Shown: piece after piece, positions 39,557-48,782 of the stretch
Layout: each line of letters begins with the position of its first letter
Numbering within the stretch: the stretch's first letter is position 1
Source: Caulobacter sp. FWC2
GTDB lineage: Bacteria; Pseudomonadota; Alphaproteobacteria; Caulobacterales; Caulobacteraceae
Length of the DNA: 64,000 nucleotides
Reading direction: 5' to 3'
Assembly (NCBI RefSeq): GCF_002742625.1
Contig: NZ_PEBF01000001.1
Location: forward strand, 3,348,001 to 3,412,000
The notes under the pieces: generated by a model
Told to the model about the DNA's origin: nothing
The model's input: the letters and a program-made list of their open reading frames with translations, nothing else
The model's database searches: none
Program-made: the position numbers and the translations under genes

Positions 39557-39936
39557 TAGGCGGCCTCACCCAGTTCGCGGACCACGATCGTGATCTCGGA
39601 GAACGGCTTCTCGACGCGCGTCGCGCGACCGCGGGCGCGGGGCGAGAAACGCTTCATGATCAGGTTCTTGCCCACATAGGCCTCGGCGACGACCAGGGAG
39701 TCGATGTCGAGGTTGTGGTTGTTCTCGGCGTTCGAAATTGCCGAGTACAGCGCCTTGCGGACGTCCTGGGCGATGCGCTTGTGGCTGAACTCGAGCTCGT
39801 TGAGAGCGCGCTGGACGTTCAGACCACGGATGGACTGAGCGACCAGGTTCAGCTTGCGAGCGCTGGTGCGCAAGGTGCGAACCTTACACATCGCTTCGTT
39901 GGCCGGCAGGCGGCGAGGTTGTTTAGCTTGGCTCAT
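39556..39936 (-). CDS. rplV: 50S ribosomal protein L22
   Basis: 126 residues; [16 protein letters not shown] and the beta-hairpin tip [17 protein letters not shown] that lines the exit tunnel are visible. Confidence 0.98.
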   Translation of the reverse strand: MSQAKQPRRLPANEAMCKVRTLRTSARKLNLVAQSIRGLNVQRALNELEFSHKRIAQDVRKALYSAISNAENNHNLDIDSLVVAEAYVGKNLIMKRFSPRARGRATRVEKPFSEITIVVRELGEAA

Positions 39937-39939
39937 GGC

Positions 39940-40218
39940 CTACTTCCTCTTCGCCTTCTTGTCGGCGGCGTGGCCGGGGAAGTTACGGGTCGGAGCGAAC
40001 TCGCCGAACTTCATACCGACCATGTCTTCCGACACGGAGACGGGGACGTGCTTCTGGCCGTTGTGCACGCCGAACACCAGGCCGACGAACTGCGGCATGA
40101 TGGTCGAACGACGCGACCAGGTCTTGATGACGTCCTTGCGGCCCGACGACAGAGCGGCGTCGGCCTTCTTCAGGAGGTACCCGTCGACAAACGGGCCTTT
40201 CCAGACGGAGCGGGTCAT
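39940..40218 (-). CDS. rpsS: 30S ribosomal protein S19
   Basis: 92 residues starting [25 protein letters not shown]-type end appears as [16 protein letters not shown]. Three bases from each neighbour. Confidence 0.98.
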   Translation of the reverse strand: MTRSVWKGPFVDGYLLKKADAALSSGRKDVIKTWSRRSTIMPQFVGLVFGVHNGQKHVPVSVSEDMVGMKFGEFAPTRNFPGHAADKKAKRK

Positions 40219-40221
40219 GGC

Positions 40222-41061
40222 TTAGCGGCCCTTCTTCGCTTTGTGGCGCGAACGGATGATGAACTTGTCCGTGGCCTTGTTGACGCGGGTCTTGGCGCCC
40301 TTGGTCGGCTTACCAGCCGGGGTCACCGGGTGGCGGCCGCCCGAGGTGCGACCTTCACCACCACCGTGGGGGTGGTCGACCGGGTTCATGGCGACACCGC
40401 GGACGTGCGGGCGACGGCCCATGTGACGAGAACGACCGGCTTTGCCGAGGTTCTGGTTCATGTGGTCGGGGTTAGAAACGGCGCCGACGGTGGCCATGCA
40501 CGTATCGAGCACCATGCGCAGTTCGCCCGAGTTCAGGCGGATCTGGGCGTAGCCGGCGTCACGGCCAACCAGCTGGGCGTAAGCGCCAGCCGAACGGGCG
40601 ATCTGACCACCCTTGGCGGGCTTCAGCTCGATGTTGTGGATGATCGTACCGATCGGCAGCGTGCGCAGCGGCGAGGCGTTGCCCGGCTTCACGTCGACCT
40701 TCTCGCCGGTGACGACTTCGTCACCAACCTTCAGGCGTTGCGGGGCCAGGATGTACGACAGCTCGCCATCGGCTTGATACTTGATCAGGGCGATGAAGGC
40801 GGTGCGGTTCGGATCGTACTCAAGACGAACGACCGAGGCCGTGCCTTGCTTACGACGCTTGAAGTCGACCAGACGGTACAGGCGCTTGGCGCCGCCGCCG
40901 CGGAAACGGACCGCGATACGGCCGTTGCCGCCGCGACCGCCCGACTTGGTCAGGCCTTCAACGAGCTTCTTCTCGGGCTTGCCCTTGTGAAGTTCGCTGC
41001 GGTCGATCAGCACCAGGCCGCGCTGGCCGGGGCTGGTCGGGTTGAAATGCTTCAAGGCCAT
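40222..41061 (-). CDS. rplB: 50S ribosomal protein L2
   Basis: 279 residues. [13 protein letters not shown] near the C-terminus is the conserved peptidyl-transferase-proximal loop; [18 protein letters not shown] start is present as [19 protein letters not shown]. Confidence 0.98.
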   Translation of the reverse strand: MALKHFNPTSPGQRGLVLIDRSELHKGKPEKKLVEGLTKSGGRGGNGRIAVRFRGGGAKRLYRLVDFKRRKQGTASVVRLEYDPNRTAFIALIKYQADGELSYILAPQRLKVGDEVVTGEKVDVKPGNASPLRTLPIGTIIHNIELKPAKGGQIARSAGAYAQLVGRDAGYAQIRLNSGELRMVLDTCMATVGAVSNPDHMNQNLGKAGRSRHMGRRPHVRGVAMNPVDHPHGGGEGRTSGGRHPVTPAGKPTKGAKTRVNKATDKFIIRSRHKAKKGR

Positions 41062-41065
41062 CTGA

Positions 41066-41362
41066 TTAGAGCCCCGTCGTGATGTCGATCGACTGGCCGT
41101 CGGCCAGGGTCACGATCGCTTTTTTGACGTCGTTGCGACGCCCGACGATGCCACGGAAGCGCTTGGTCTTGCCCTTGGTCACGATGGTGTTGACCTTCGT
41201 GACCTTGACCTTGAACAGCTCTTCAACGGCGGCGGCGATTTCGTCCTTGGTCGCGTCGTTGGCCACCTTGAAGACAACCTTGTTCTGCTCCGAGAGCAGG
41301 GTCGTCTTTTCGGTGATAACCGGCGACAGGATCGTGTCGTAGTGGCGAGCGGTGGCGGCCAT
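41066..41362 (-). CDS. rplW: 50S ribosomal protein L23
   Basis: 98 residues; [16 protein letters not shown] is the L23 N-terminus, a docking site for SRP and trigger factor at the exit tunnel. Overlaps the rplD stop by one base. Confidence 0.97.
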   Translation of the reverse strand: MAATARHYDTILSPVITEKTTLLSEQNKVVFKVANDATKDEIAAAVEELFKVKVTKVNTIVTKGKTKRFRGIVGRRNDVKKAIVTLADGQSIDITTGL

Positions 41363-42000
41363 TAGGCGGCTTCCTTCTCAGCGAAACGAGCCGAGATCGC
41401 TTCGACCGCGTCCTTGGTCAGGACGAGGGTCTGGCGACGCAGCACGTCGTAGACGTTCAGGCCGGCGTTCGGCAGGACATCCACGTTCGGGATGTTGCGG
41501 GCGGCGAGCTTGAAGTTCGCATCCACTTCCGGACCGGCGATGACCAGGGCGTTCTTCAGGCCGATCTTGTCGAAGGTGGCGCGCAGGGCGGCCGTCTTCG
41601 CTTCGGTCAGAACAACGCTGTCCAGCACGACCAGCGCACCCGACTTGGCCTTCGACGACAGGGCGTGGCGCAGAGCCAGGGCCCGGATCTTCTTCGGCAG
41701 GTCGAAAGCGTGGCTGCGGACGACAGGGCCGTGGGCCTTGGCGCCGCCGACGAACTGAGCCGCACGGCGCGAGCCGTGACGAGCGCCGCCGGTGCCCTTT
41801 TGCTTGTACATCTTCTTGCTCGTACGAGAGACCTCGTTACGAACTTGAATCTTGTGGTTGCCCGAGCGGCGCTTGGCCAGCTGCCAGGTCACGACGCGCT
41901 GAAGGATGTCGCCGCGGATTTCGTCGATGCCGAAGATGGCGTCGTCGAGATCCACAGAACCGGCCTTCGCGCCGTCAAGCTTGATGACGTCGAGTTTCAT
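41362..42000 (-). CDS. rplD: 50S ribosomal protein L4
   Basis: 212 residues; [25 protein letters not shown] and [22 protein letters not shown] form the tunnel-reaching loop. In E. coli L4 controls the S10 operon through its leader; a leader attenuator is also present here but of different form. Confidence 0.98.
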   Translation of the reverse strand: MKLDVIKLDGAKAGSVDLDDAIFGIDEIRGDILQRVVTWQLAKRRSGNHKIQVRNEVSRTSKKMYKQKGTGGARHGSRRAAQFVGGAKAHGPVVRSHAFDLPKKIRALALRHALSSKAKSGALVVLDSVVLTEAKTAALRATFDKIGLKNALVIAGPEVDANFKLAARNIPNVDVLPNAGLNVYDVLRRQTLVLTKDAVEAISARFAEKEAA

Positions 42001-42767
42001 TAGCCTTCGCCCTCTTCGGTCGTTGCCGCGGGGGCCTCTTCAGCGGGGGTTTCAGCGGCCACGGGAGCAGCTTCGCCAGCCTTGCGGAAGGCGCCCGGAC
42101 GCGGAGCGTCGGCGGGGAGAGCCTTCTTCACGGCGTCGCGAACCTTCACGTAGCTGCCTTCGTGACCCGGGACGGCGCCCTTGATCAGGATCAGGCCGCG
42201 CTCAACGTCCACCTTCCAAACGGTGACGTTCAGCGTGGTGACGGTTTCTTGACCGAGGTGACCAGCCATCTTCTTGCCCGGGAACGTACGACCCGGGTCC
42301 TGGCGGTTACCGGTCGAACCGTGCGAGCGGTGCGAGACCGAAACACCGTGGGTGGCGCGGAGACCACCGAAGTTCCAGCGCTTCATGGCGCCGGCGAAGC
42401 CCTTACCGACGGTCACGCCCTGGATGTCGACCTTCTGGCCGGCGACGAAGTGGTCGGCCGTCAGTTCGGCGCCAACTTCGATCAGAGCGTTCTCTTCGAC
42501 GCGGAACTCGGCGACGACGCGCTTCGGCTCAACGGCCGCCTTCGCGAAGTGGCCACGCATGGCGTTCGGGGTGTTCTTGGCCTTCTTGGCGCCAGCGCCG
42601 AGCTGGAGGGCGGTGTAGCCATCCTTCTCAACGGTGCGCTGAGCGGTGACCTGGCAACCGTCGAGCGACAGGACGGTGACCGGCACGTGCTGACCAGCTT
42701 CATCGAAGAAGCGGGTCATGCCGAGCTTCTTGGCGAGGATGCCGGTGCGTTGGGTGGGGAGAGTCAT
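42000..42767 (-). CDS. rplC: 50S ribosomal protein L3
   Basis: 255 residues from [40 protein letters not shown] is the diagnostic loop. The last ~35 residues form an Ala/Glu/Pro-rich acidic tail absent from E. coli L3. The ATG at 42767 is preferred over an in-frame start 12 codons upstream. Confidence 0.97.
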   Translation of the reverse strand: MTLPTQRTGILAKKLGMTRFFDEAGQHVPVTVLSLDGCQVTAQRTVEKDGYTALQLGAGAKKAKNTPNAMRGHFAKAAVEPKRVVAEFRVEENALIEVGAELTADHFVAGQKVDIQGVTVGKGFAGAMKRWNFGGLRATHGVSVSHRSHGSTGNRQDPGRTFPGKKMAGHLGQETVTTLNVTVWKVDVERGLILIKGAVPGHEGSYVKVRDAVKKALPADAPRPGAFRKAGEAAPVAAETPAEEAPAATTEEGEG

Positions 42768-42780
42768 GGATCGGCCCTCC

Positions 42781-43089
<309 letters not shown>

Positions 43090-43180
43090 ATCGCTCGGTT
43101 TCCTAGTGGGCTGCGCCCGCGTCTCGAACCATTTCAAAGACCAACTCGAACTCCCGAGAGAGCTCGTACGCAGCGTCCGC

Positions 43181-43214
43181 AAAACAAAATACCCCTGCGG
43201 TTGCCCGCCGGGGT
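43181..43214 (-). promoter_or_regulatory. attenuator hairpin in the S10-operon leader
   Basis: On the minus strand ACCCC-G-GCGG, a GCAA tetraloop, CCGC-A-GGGGT, then ATTTTGTTTT. The nine-pair stem with one G/A mismatch and the U tract make a Rho-independent terminator. It lies about 92 bases before the rpsJ start and downstream of the predicted promoter, so it would terminate the leader unless read through. Confidence 0.7.
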
Positions 43215-43324
43215 GGTTGTCCAGATATTGCGCCCCTTCCGAAGAAGGTTTGTGGCGCTATGTCCGGGCGTCTCGCGAACCGCGTTTGAGCCCGAGAGCT
43301 CACAGCCGGTCCAACAGAGGCGCG

Positions 43325-43353
43325 CTTGTACGTTCCAGAATCGGTTTCGTCAA
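43325..43353 (-). promoter_or_regulatory. predicted promoter of the S10 operon
   Basis: On the minus strand TTGACG (43353-43348), 17 bases, then TACAAG (43330-43325). The -35 fits the Caulobacter housekeeping consensus well; the -10 is partial. Transcription would begin near 43318, giving a leader of about 230 bases. The remaining bases between here and the porin gene hold no convincing reading frame. Confidence 0.55.
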
Positions 43354-43544
43354 GCGCTGTGCCCAGCTTGTCGCGACTTTGTGGAACGCGACTCGTCGGG
43401 CCGGTTCTGAATAGGCGCCCTGCCCCCGCCGCGCAAGCCCCTCAAAAACATAACGCCGGTCGGCTTTTAACCTATTCCGCTCAATGACTAGCAAGAACGT
43501 GCGCCCGCTTGCGCGTAGTTGAAATTCTCGCCCGCGCAAGTGTC

Positions 43545-43560
43545 ACAAATTTGTATAAAT
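43545..43560 (+). promoter_or_regulatory. possible promoter of the outer-membrane protein gene
   Basis: A perfect ACAAATTTGT palindrome (43545-43554) runs directly into TATAAAT (43554-43560), an A+T-rich island in otherwise GC-rich DNA and about 148 bases upstream of the gene. No good -35 hexamer is visible, so an activator or a bend may be needed. Confidence 0.35.
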
Positions 43561-43707
43561 CGTCCCCGAAGCGTCGCCGGCGGTCTTGAGGCCCAGGTCG
43601 AACCTCCATAGATGCCGCCCCTCACCGACGGACTGGGCGGCCCCTCCCCCCAACAACGACCGTCCAGCCAGCCGGTGAGCCACTCTTGTGTAAGGGGATA
43701 CCCCATT

Positions 43708-44478
43708 ATGAATACGAAGCTCTTCGCCACCGCCGCCCTGATCGCCGCCGCCGTCTCGGCCCCGGCCTTTGCCCAAAGCACCAATGGCAACATCGGTTCG
43801 GTCGGCGCCGCCGTGAACTACGCCGACGTCAACACCCGCGCTGGCGGCGACCACGGCACCTCGGCCGTCATCGACGGCTCGGTCGCCATCCCGCTGCAAG
43901 GCGCCTGGACCGTGACCGCCAACGGCGACGTCTCGATCTCGGACAATGACCTGTCGGACGAAACCGTCGCCTCGGGCGCCGTCCACCTGACCACCAAGCT
44001 GGGCGACACCGTGCGCGTCGGCGGCTTCACCGTCCTGTCGCGTCCGTCGAACGACACCCTGTGGGCCGTCGGCGCCGAAGCCCAGAAGTACCTGGATAAC
44101 GTCACCCTGACGGGCCTGGTCGCCTACGGCCAGTCGAACGACCTGGACGCCGACCTCTACACCGTGCGCGGCGAAGCCCGTTACTTCGTGTCGGACAACT
44201 TCCGCCTGAACGCCGGCGCCGGCTGGTCGCGCATCGACACCAACGTCAATGCCGACCTGTGGGACGTGAACGCCGGCGGCGAATACAAGTTCGCCAACAC
44301 CGGCTGGTCGACCTTCGCCAAGTACACCCACGCCGAGTCGAAGGACCTGGCCAAGCTGAACTCGGACGCCGTGAAGGTCGGCTTCCGCTACACGTTCGGC
44401 GGCAGCCTGAAGGACCGCGATCGCGCCGGCGCCGATCTGGCCACCGCCAGCGACCTGTTCGGTTTCGGCGTCCGCTAA
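43708..44478 (+). CDS. outer-membrane beta-barrel protein (porin-family)
   Basis: 256 residues. Signal peptide MNTKLFATAALIAAAVSAPAFA, cleavage after residue 22. The mature ~234 residues alternate polar and hydrophobic residues in strands ending in aromatic residues, and the last strand is VKVGFRYTFGGSL followed by an unusual ~25-residue polar tail ending FGFGVR. Codon use is extremely biased (nearly all CTG, GGC, GTC, TCG), suggesting high expression. AAGGGG lies upstream of the ATG at 43708. Closest to small eight- to ten-stranded barrels; substrate unknown. Confidence 0.8.
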   Translation: MNTKLFATAALIAAAVSAPAFAQSTNGNIGSVGAAVNYADVNTRAGGDHGTSAVIDGSVAIPLQGAWTVTANGDVSISDNDLSDETVASGAVHLTTKLGDTVRVGGFTVLSRPSNDTLWAVGAEAQKYLDNVTLTGLVAYGQSNDLDADLYTVRGEARYFVSDNFRLNAGAGWSRIDTNVNADLWDVNAGGEYKFANTGWSTFAKYTHAESKDLAKLNSDAVKVGFRYTFGGSLKDRDRAGADLATASDLFGFGVR

Positions 44479-44504
44479 GCGGACCCGTCCGTCCGGACAT
44501 GAAG

Positions 44505-44532
44505 AAGGCCCCGGGAGCAATCCCGGGGCCTT
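44505..44532. terminator. bidirectional terminator-like hairpin
   Basis: AAGGCCCCGGGA (44505-44516), GCAA loop, TCCCGGGGCCTT (44521-44532): a 12-bp perfect stem between two convergent genes. Flanking pyrimidine tracts are short on both sides. Confidence 0.75.
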
Positions 44533-44560
44533 CGCTCTATATATAGATAGGCTGGCGCGC

Positions 44561-45403
44561 TTAGCGGCCGCCGATGATCACATCGCCCGAACCGGCGACG
44601 TGCTTCCGGACCGGGCCGTTGACCTTTGCGATACGGATGTCGCCCGAGCCGGCGACCGAAACGTCGACCTCATCGGCTTCGCCGTTGAAGGCCACGTCGC
44701 CCGAGCCCATCACATTGACTTCGACCATCCGGCTGCGGCCGCCCAGGACGGTGATGTTGCCCGAACCGGCGATATTGCCTTCCAGCTTGCCGGCGATGCT
44801 GGCCACCTTGATGTCACCCGAGCCGGCGATGTTGGCTTCCATGTCGCCGGAGACCGCCTGGGTCGTCACATCGCCCGAACCGGCGATGCTGATCTCGACC
44901 GACGCGGCGGAGCCGGCCTTGGTGTCGCCCGAGCCCGCCTGGCTGATCTCCAGTTCGCCCCGGGTGTTGGCCACGGTCCAGTCGCCGCAACCGGCATTGG
45001 CCAGGTTGACGCTGTCGGAGCGACCGATGTCACCGAACACCGCGCCGCCGGCCTGGACCTTGACGTTCATCGGCACGCGCACGGCGATCTGCGGGAAGTT
45101 GTCGTAGGACACCTCACCGACGCCGCGGACCTTCACCCAGGTCTTGCCGTTGCGGCTGTTGCAGCTGTTGATCCGGTTCATGCGCAGGTCGCCGTCGACG
45201 ATCACCTCGTCGCCGTTCTGGCGTACGCTCAGCGGCAGGCTGGCGTTGGTGGTGATGAACTCGACCTTCACGTCCGAGCGGTTCTCGGGGATGACCACCA
45301 CGCGAGCGACGGCGTCCTTGATCTTCACGGACGGGGCGGCCTGGACGGCGCCCGCGGCGGTGACGGCGGCGGCCAGAACGGCCAGGGTGGTCAGAGCGCG
45401 CAT
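44561..45403 (-). CDS. DUF2807 (GIN-type) periplasmic beta-helix protein
   Basis: 280 residues with a signal peptide ending GAVQA. From about residue 105 the sequence is built of strand repeats, eight or so with the pattern AGSGD or AGSGN spaced 18-24 residues apart. This gives the right-handed beta-helix of DUF2807 proteins. Function of the family is unknown; autotransporter-adhesin-like names are only structural. Four Cys in the N-terminal half could form disulfides. Divergent from nothing: its own 134-base upstream region. Confidence 0.85.
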   Translation of the reverse strand: MRALTTLAVLAAAVTAAGAVQAAPSVKIKDAVARVVVIPENRSDVKVEFITTNASLPLSVRQNGDEVIVDGDLRMNRINSCNSRNGKTWVKVRGVGEVSYDNFPQIAVRVPMNVKVQAGGAVFGDIGRSDSVNLANAGCGDWTVANTRGELEISQAGSGDTKAGSAASVEISIAGSGDVTTQAVSGDMEANIAGSGDIKVASIAGKLEGNIAGSGNITVLGGRSRMVEVNVMGSGDVAFNGEADEVDVSVAGSGDIRIAKVNGPVRKHVAGSGDVIIGGR

Positions 45404-45537
45404 CGATGTTCTCCCCTCGATTGCGTGTAATTCGATGAGGGGAAGCTAGCGGTCGCCCGACAAGGTTTCGACTTAATTCGAGGTCATGACCGCGATGTCA
45501 TGGAACGCGGGTCGCCTAGTCGACCCTCGATGCGTCC

Positions 45538-47841
45538 TCATCTGGCCCACGCCGCCTGGTGCTTGCGAAGCCGCACCGGCGCTGACTTGTAGGCCGGCGT
45601 GCCCGAGCGTTGGTCGTGATCGTCCAGCGACACCACGACATTGGTCTCGGGATAGTAGGCGGCCAGGCAGCCCGGCGGGATGTCGCGCGCCACCACGGTG
45701 AAGGCCCGGACGACCCGCTCGCCGGTCTCGTCGAACGCCGCGCCGAGGTCGACGAGATCGCCCTGCGCCAAGCCCAGCCGCGCCATGTCGTCGGGATTGG
45801 CGAAGATCACGTCGCGGCGGCCGAACACCCCGCGATAGCGGTCGTTCAGTCCATAGATCGTGGTGTTGTACTGGTCGTGGCTGCGCAGAGTGGTCAGGAT
45901 CATCACGTCTGGATCGCCCTGGCGCGGATCGCCGCCCTTGGGATCGAACGGTAGGAAGTTGGCCTTGCCGCTGGCGGTCTTCCAGATCCGCTCCGTCGGC
46001 CCGACTGGCAGGCGGAAACCGCCCGGAACCCGGACCCTGTCATTATAGTCTTCGAAGCCTGGGAAGACCCGGGCGATCAGGTCGCGAACCGCATCGTAGT
46101 CGTCGGCCAGGGCCAGCCAGTCGACATGCGGATCCTCGCCGAAAGTCGCGTGGGCGATCCCCGACACAATGGCCGGCTCGGACATCAGGTGCTCGGACGC
46201 CGGCGGATTGAGCCCGCGCGAGGCGTGGACCATCGACATAGAGTCCTCGACCGTCACCGACTGGCGCACGCCGGCGCGGACGTCCATCTCGGTGCGGCCC
46301 AGGCACGGCAGCAGGATCGCGTCCTTGCCGATCAGCAGGTGCGTGCGGTTGGGCTTGGTGGCGATATGGACGGCCATGTCCAGCTTGCGCATGGCCGCGA
46401 AGGTCCGCACCGGGTCGGGCGCGGCCACGGCGAAATTGCCGCCCAGGCCCAGAAATACCTTGGACCGGCCGGCTTCCATCGCCTCGATTGTCTCGACCAC
46501 CGTGTGGCCGTGCTCGCGCGGCGGCTCGAAGCCGAAGACTGTCTGGATCGCGTCGGACAGCGCCTTGGACGGCTTCTCCCAGATGCCGACCGTGCGGTTG
46601 CCCTGGACGTTGGAGTGGCCGCGCAGCGGGCAGATCCCCGCCCCTGCCCGACCGATATTGCCCTTCAGCAGCAGCAGGTTGACCAGTTGCTGCACCGTGC
46701 CGGAGCTGTCGCGGTGCTGGGTCAGGCCCATGCCGTAGCAGAGGATGGTCGCCTTGGCCTTGGCGTAGACAACCGCCGCCTCCTCGATCCGTTCGCGCGA
46801 CATGCCGCTGCCGGCCTCGATATCGGCCCAGTCGATGGCCTCGAGCTGGGCGGCCAGGATCTCGAAGCCGGCGGTGTGCTCCTCGATGAAGGCGCGATCC
46901 AGGACGCCGCCGTCGCGGGCCTCCAGGGCCAGAACAGCCTTCATCATGCCCTGCACGAAGGCCGCGTCGCCGCCGATCTTCAGCTGGAAATAGGCCGAGG
47001 CGATCGGGGTCGAGCTCAGGGTCGCCATCTCGACCGGATCCTGCGGCGCGGCGAACTTCTCCAGCGCCCGCTCTTTCAGCGGATTGAAGGCCAGGATCGT
47101 GGCGCCGCGCCGGCTGGCGTCGCGCAGCGAGGTCATCATCCGAGGATGGTTGGTGCCGGGATTGTGCCCGAAGCACAGGATCAGGTCGGCGTGGTCGAAG
47201 TCCTCCAGGGTCACCGAACCCTTGCCCAGGCCGATCGAGTCCGGCAGGCCGACGCTGGTCGGCTCGTGGCACATGTTCGAGCAGTCCGGGAAATTGTTGG
47301 TCCCGAACCGGCGGCCCAGCAGCTGGTACAGGAACGCCGCCTCGTTACTGGCCCGTCCCGAGGCGTAGAACTCCGCCTCGTCCGGATGGGCCAGGGCCTT
47401 AAGCGCGGCGCCGGCGCGGGCGAAGGCCTCGTCCCACGGGATCACTTTATAATGGTCGTCAGCCGGGTCGTAGGCCATGGGCTGGGTCAGCCGGCCCAGG
47501 TCCTCGATGGCGTGGTCGCTCCAGGTCAGCAGCTCGCTGACCGTGTGCTGGGCGAAGACTTCGGGCGTCGCGCGCTTGGTCGTCGCCTCCCAGGCCACGG
47601 CCTTGGCGCCGTTCTCGCAGAACTCGAACGAGCTGGTGTGCTTCGGGTCGGGCCAGGCGCAGCCAGGGCAGTCGAAGCCCTCCGGCTGGTTGGCCCGCAT
47701 CAGGGTCTTGCCGCCCTCGACCACCGTCTCTTGGTCGACCAGCGCGCCGGCCACGGCCTTCAGCGCGTCCCAGCCGCCGGCGGGATGGGTGTAGGGGCGA
47801 ACGCCCTCGACCTTGCCTGAAGCAACCTTGTCGTCCGCCAT
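45538..47841 (-). CDS. FdhF/YdeP-family molybdopterin oxidoreductase
   Basis: 767 residues. An N-terminal iron-sulfur segment has C58, C61 and C75 (CPGCAWPDPKHTSSFEFC). Three molybdopterin domains follow, and the C-terminal molydopterin-dinucleotide domain starts near 640 (MILTTLRSHDQYNTTIYG). NMCHEPTSVG places C191 where E. coli FdhF has selenocysteine, the likely Mo ligand. It is most like YdeP, a formate-dehydrogenase-like enzyme tied to acid resistance. No beta or membrane subunit lies nearby, so the redox partner is unknown. FdhD precedes it, overlapping by one base. Confidence 0.88.
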   Translation of the reverse strand: MADDKVASGKVEGVRPYTHPAGGWDALKAVAGALVDQETVVEGGKTLMRANQPEGFDCPGCAWPDPKHTSSFEFCENGAKAVAWEATTKRATPEVFAQHTVSELLTWSDHAIEDLGRLTQPMAYDPADDHYKVIPWDEAFARAGAALKALAHPDEAEFYASGRASNEAAFLYQLLGRRFGTNNFPDCSNMCHEPTSVGLPDSIGLGKGSVTLEDFDHADLILCFGHNPGTNHPRMMTSLRDASRRGATILAFNPLKERALEKFAAPQDPVEMATLSSTPIASAYFQLKIGGDAAFVQGMMKAVLALEARDGGVLDRAFIEEHTAGFEILAAQLEAIDWADIEAGSGMSRERIEEAAVVYAKAKATILCYGMGLTQHRDSSGTVQQLVNLLLLKGNIGRAGAGICPLRGHSNVQGNRTVGIWEKPSKALSDAIQTVFGFEPPREHGHTVVETIEAMEAGRSKVFLGLGGNFAVAAPDPVRTFAAMRKLDMAVHIATKPNRTHLLIGKDAILLPCLGRTEMDVRAGVRQSVTVEDSMSMVHASRGLNPPASEHLMSEPAIVSGIAHATFGEDPHVDWLALADDYDAVRDLIARVFPGFEDYNDRVRVPGGFRLPVGPTERIWKTASGKANFLPFDPKGGDPRQGDPDVMILTTLRSHDQYNTTIYGLNDRYRGVFGRRDVIFANPDDMARLGLAQGDLVDLGAAFDETGERVVRAFTVVARDIPPGCLAAYYPETNVVVSLDDHDQRSGTPAYKSAPVRLRKHQAAWAR

Positions 47842-48656
47842 CAGACCGGCTCCAACTCTGACTCTATAAGACGCTCGCCGCCGGCGAACACCGCGTGGCC
47901 GTCGGCGCGGGCCAGGGCGACCAGCGTCAGGTTGGCCTCCTGCGCCTTGACCACCGCCAGCTCGGTCGGGGCCGAGACCGCGACCAGGATCGGACAGCCC
48001 ATGCGGGCGGTCTTCTCGACCATCTCGAACGAGGCGCGGCTGGTGGCGACGACGAAGCCGTCCGCCGCGTCGATCGCCTCGCGGGCCATCAGGCCGGCCA
48101 GCTTGTCGAGGGCGTTGTGCCGGCCGACATCCTCGCGGACCGCGACCAGGCCGCCGTCTTTATTGAAGAACGCCGCCGCGTGGGTGGCGCGGGTCAGCCG
48201 ACCCAGGGCCTGTTCCGCCTCCAGCGCCGCCAGGGCGCGGGGGATGGCGGCGTGTTCGATCCGCCCGCCCTCGCCCAGAACCGGCAGCGGCCGCACCGCG
48301 TCCGCCAGGCGCTGCACGCCGCAAAGCCCGCAACTGGAGCGGCCTTCCAGGTTGCGCGGCCGGGCCTTTCTGGCCAGGGCGCCGGGCGCCAGGCGGATAT
48401 CAACCAGGATACCCAGCGCCTCATCTTTGCGGACGATGTCCAGCACGTCGGCGGCGCTGGCGATGCCTTCGGTGATCACAAAGCCCAGGGCCAGGTCCTC
48501 GACGTCCTGCGGCGTGGCCATCAGCACCGTGTGCGGGCGGCCGGCGAACGAGAGGCCCACGGCGGTCTCGCGCGGCAACGGCCGCTCAAGGGCCTGGACG
48601 GGAGTCCCGGCGCGCCATTGCAAAGCGGGACGTGGGGTGGCGGACGAACGCGACAT
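47841..48656 (-). CDS. fdhD: formate dehydrogenase sulfurtransferase FdhD
   Basis: 271 residues. FdhD moves sulfur from IscS to the molybdenum cofactor of formate dehydrogenases. The reactive Cys pair is C109/C112 (SSCGLCG), and REDVGRHNALDK is the other conserved block. ATG at 48656; the stop shares a base with the start of the FdhF/YdeP gene (TGATG), indicating that the enzyme needs a sulfurated cofactor. Confidence 0.93.
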   Translation of the reverse strand: MSRSSATPRPALQWRAGTPVQALERPLPRETAVGLSFAGRPHTVLMATPQDVEDLALGFVITEGIASAADVLDIVRKDEALGILVDIRLAPGALARKARPRNLEGRSSCGLCGVQRLADAVRPLPVLGEGGRIEHAAIPRALAALEAEQALGRLTRATHAAAFFNKDGGLVAVREDVGRHNALDKLAGLMAREAIDAADGFVVATSRASFEMVEKTARMGCPILVAVSAPTELAVVKAQEANLTLVALARADGHAVFAGGERLIESELEPV

Positions 48657-48691
48657 GTCTCGACCCTAGGCCCGACGCCGGGGGAAGAAAA

Positions 48692-48734
48692 CCATCCGAT
48701 AGGATGAGGTGACGGCACGAATGTTCAAATTCGT
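48692..48734. promoter_or_regulatory. dyad symmetry in the fdhD/reductase divergent promoter region
   Basis: ACGAAT-GTTCAA-ATTCGT (48717-48734) and a small CATCC-GATA-GGATG hairpin (48692-48705) lie in the 126 bases between the two divergent operons. The first is a plausible operator; no factor can be named. Confidence 0.4.
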
Positions 48735-48782
48735 CATCGTTCGGCGGATGACCGCAGGCCGTTCCTGACGCAATCTCCCCCC

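Noticed and set aside
46126..47820. A 564-codon frame opposite the FdhF/YdeP gene
   Set aside because: Antisense shadow; the minus-strand protein has clear cofactor motifs and this one has none.
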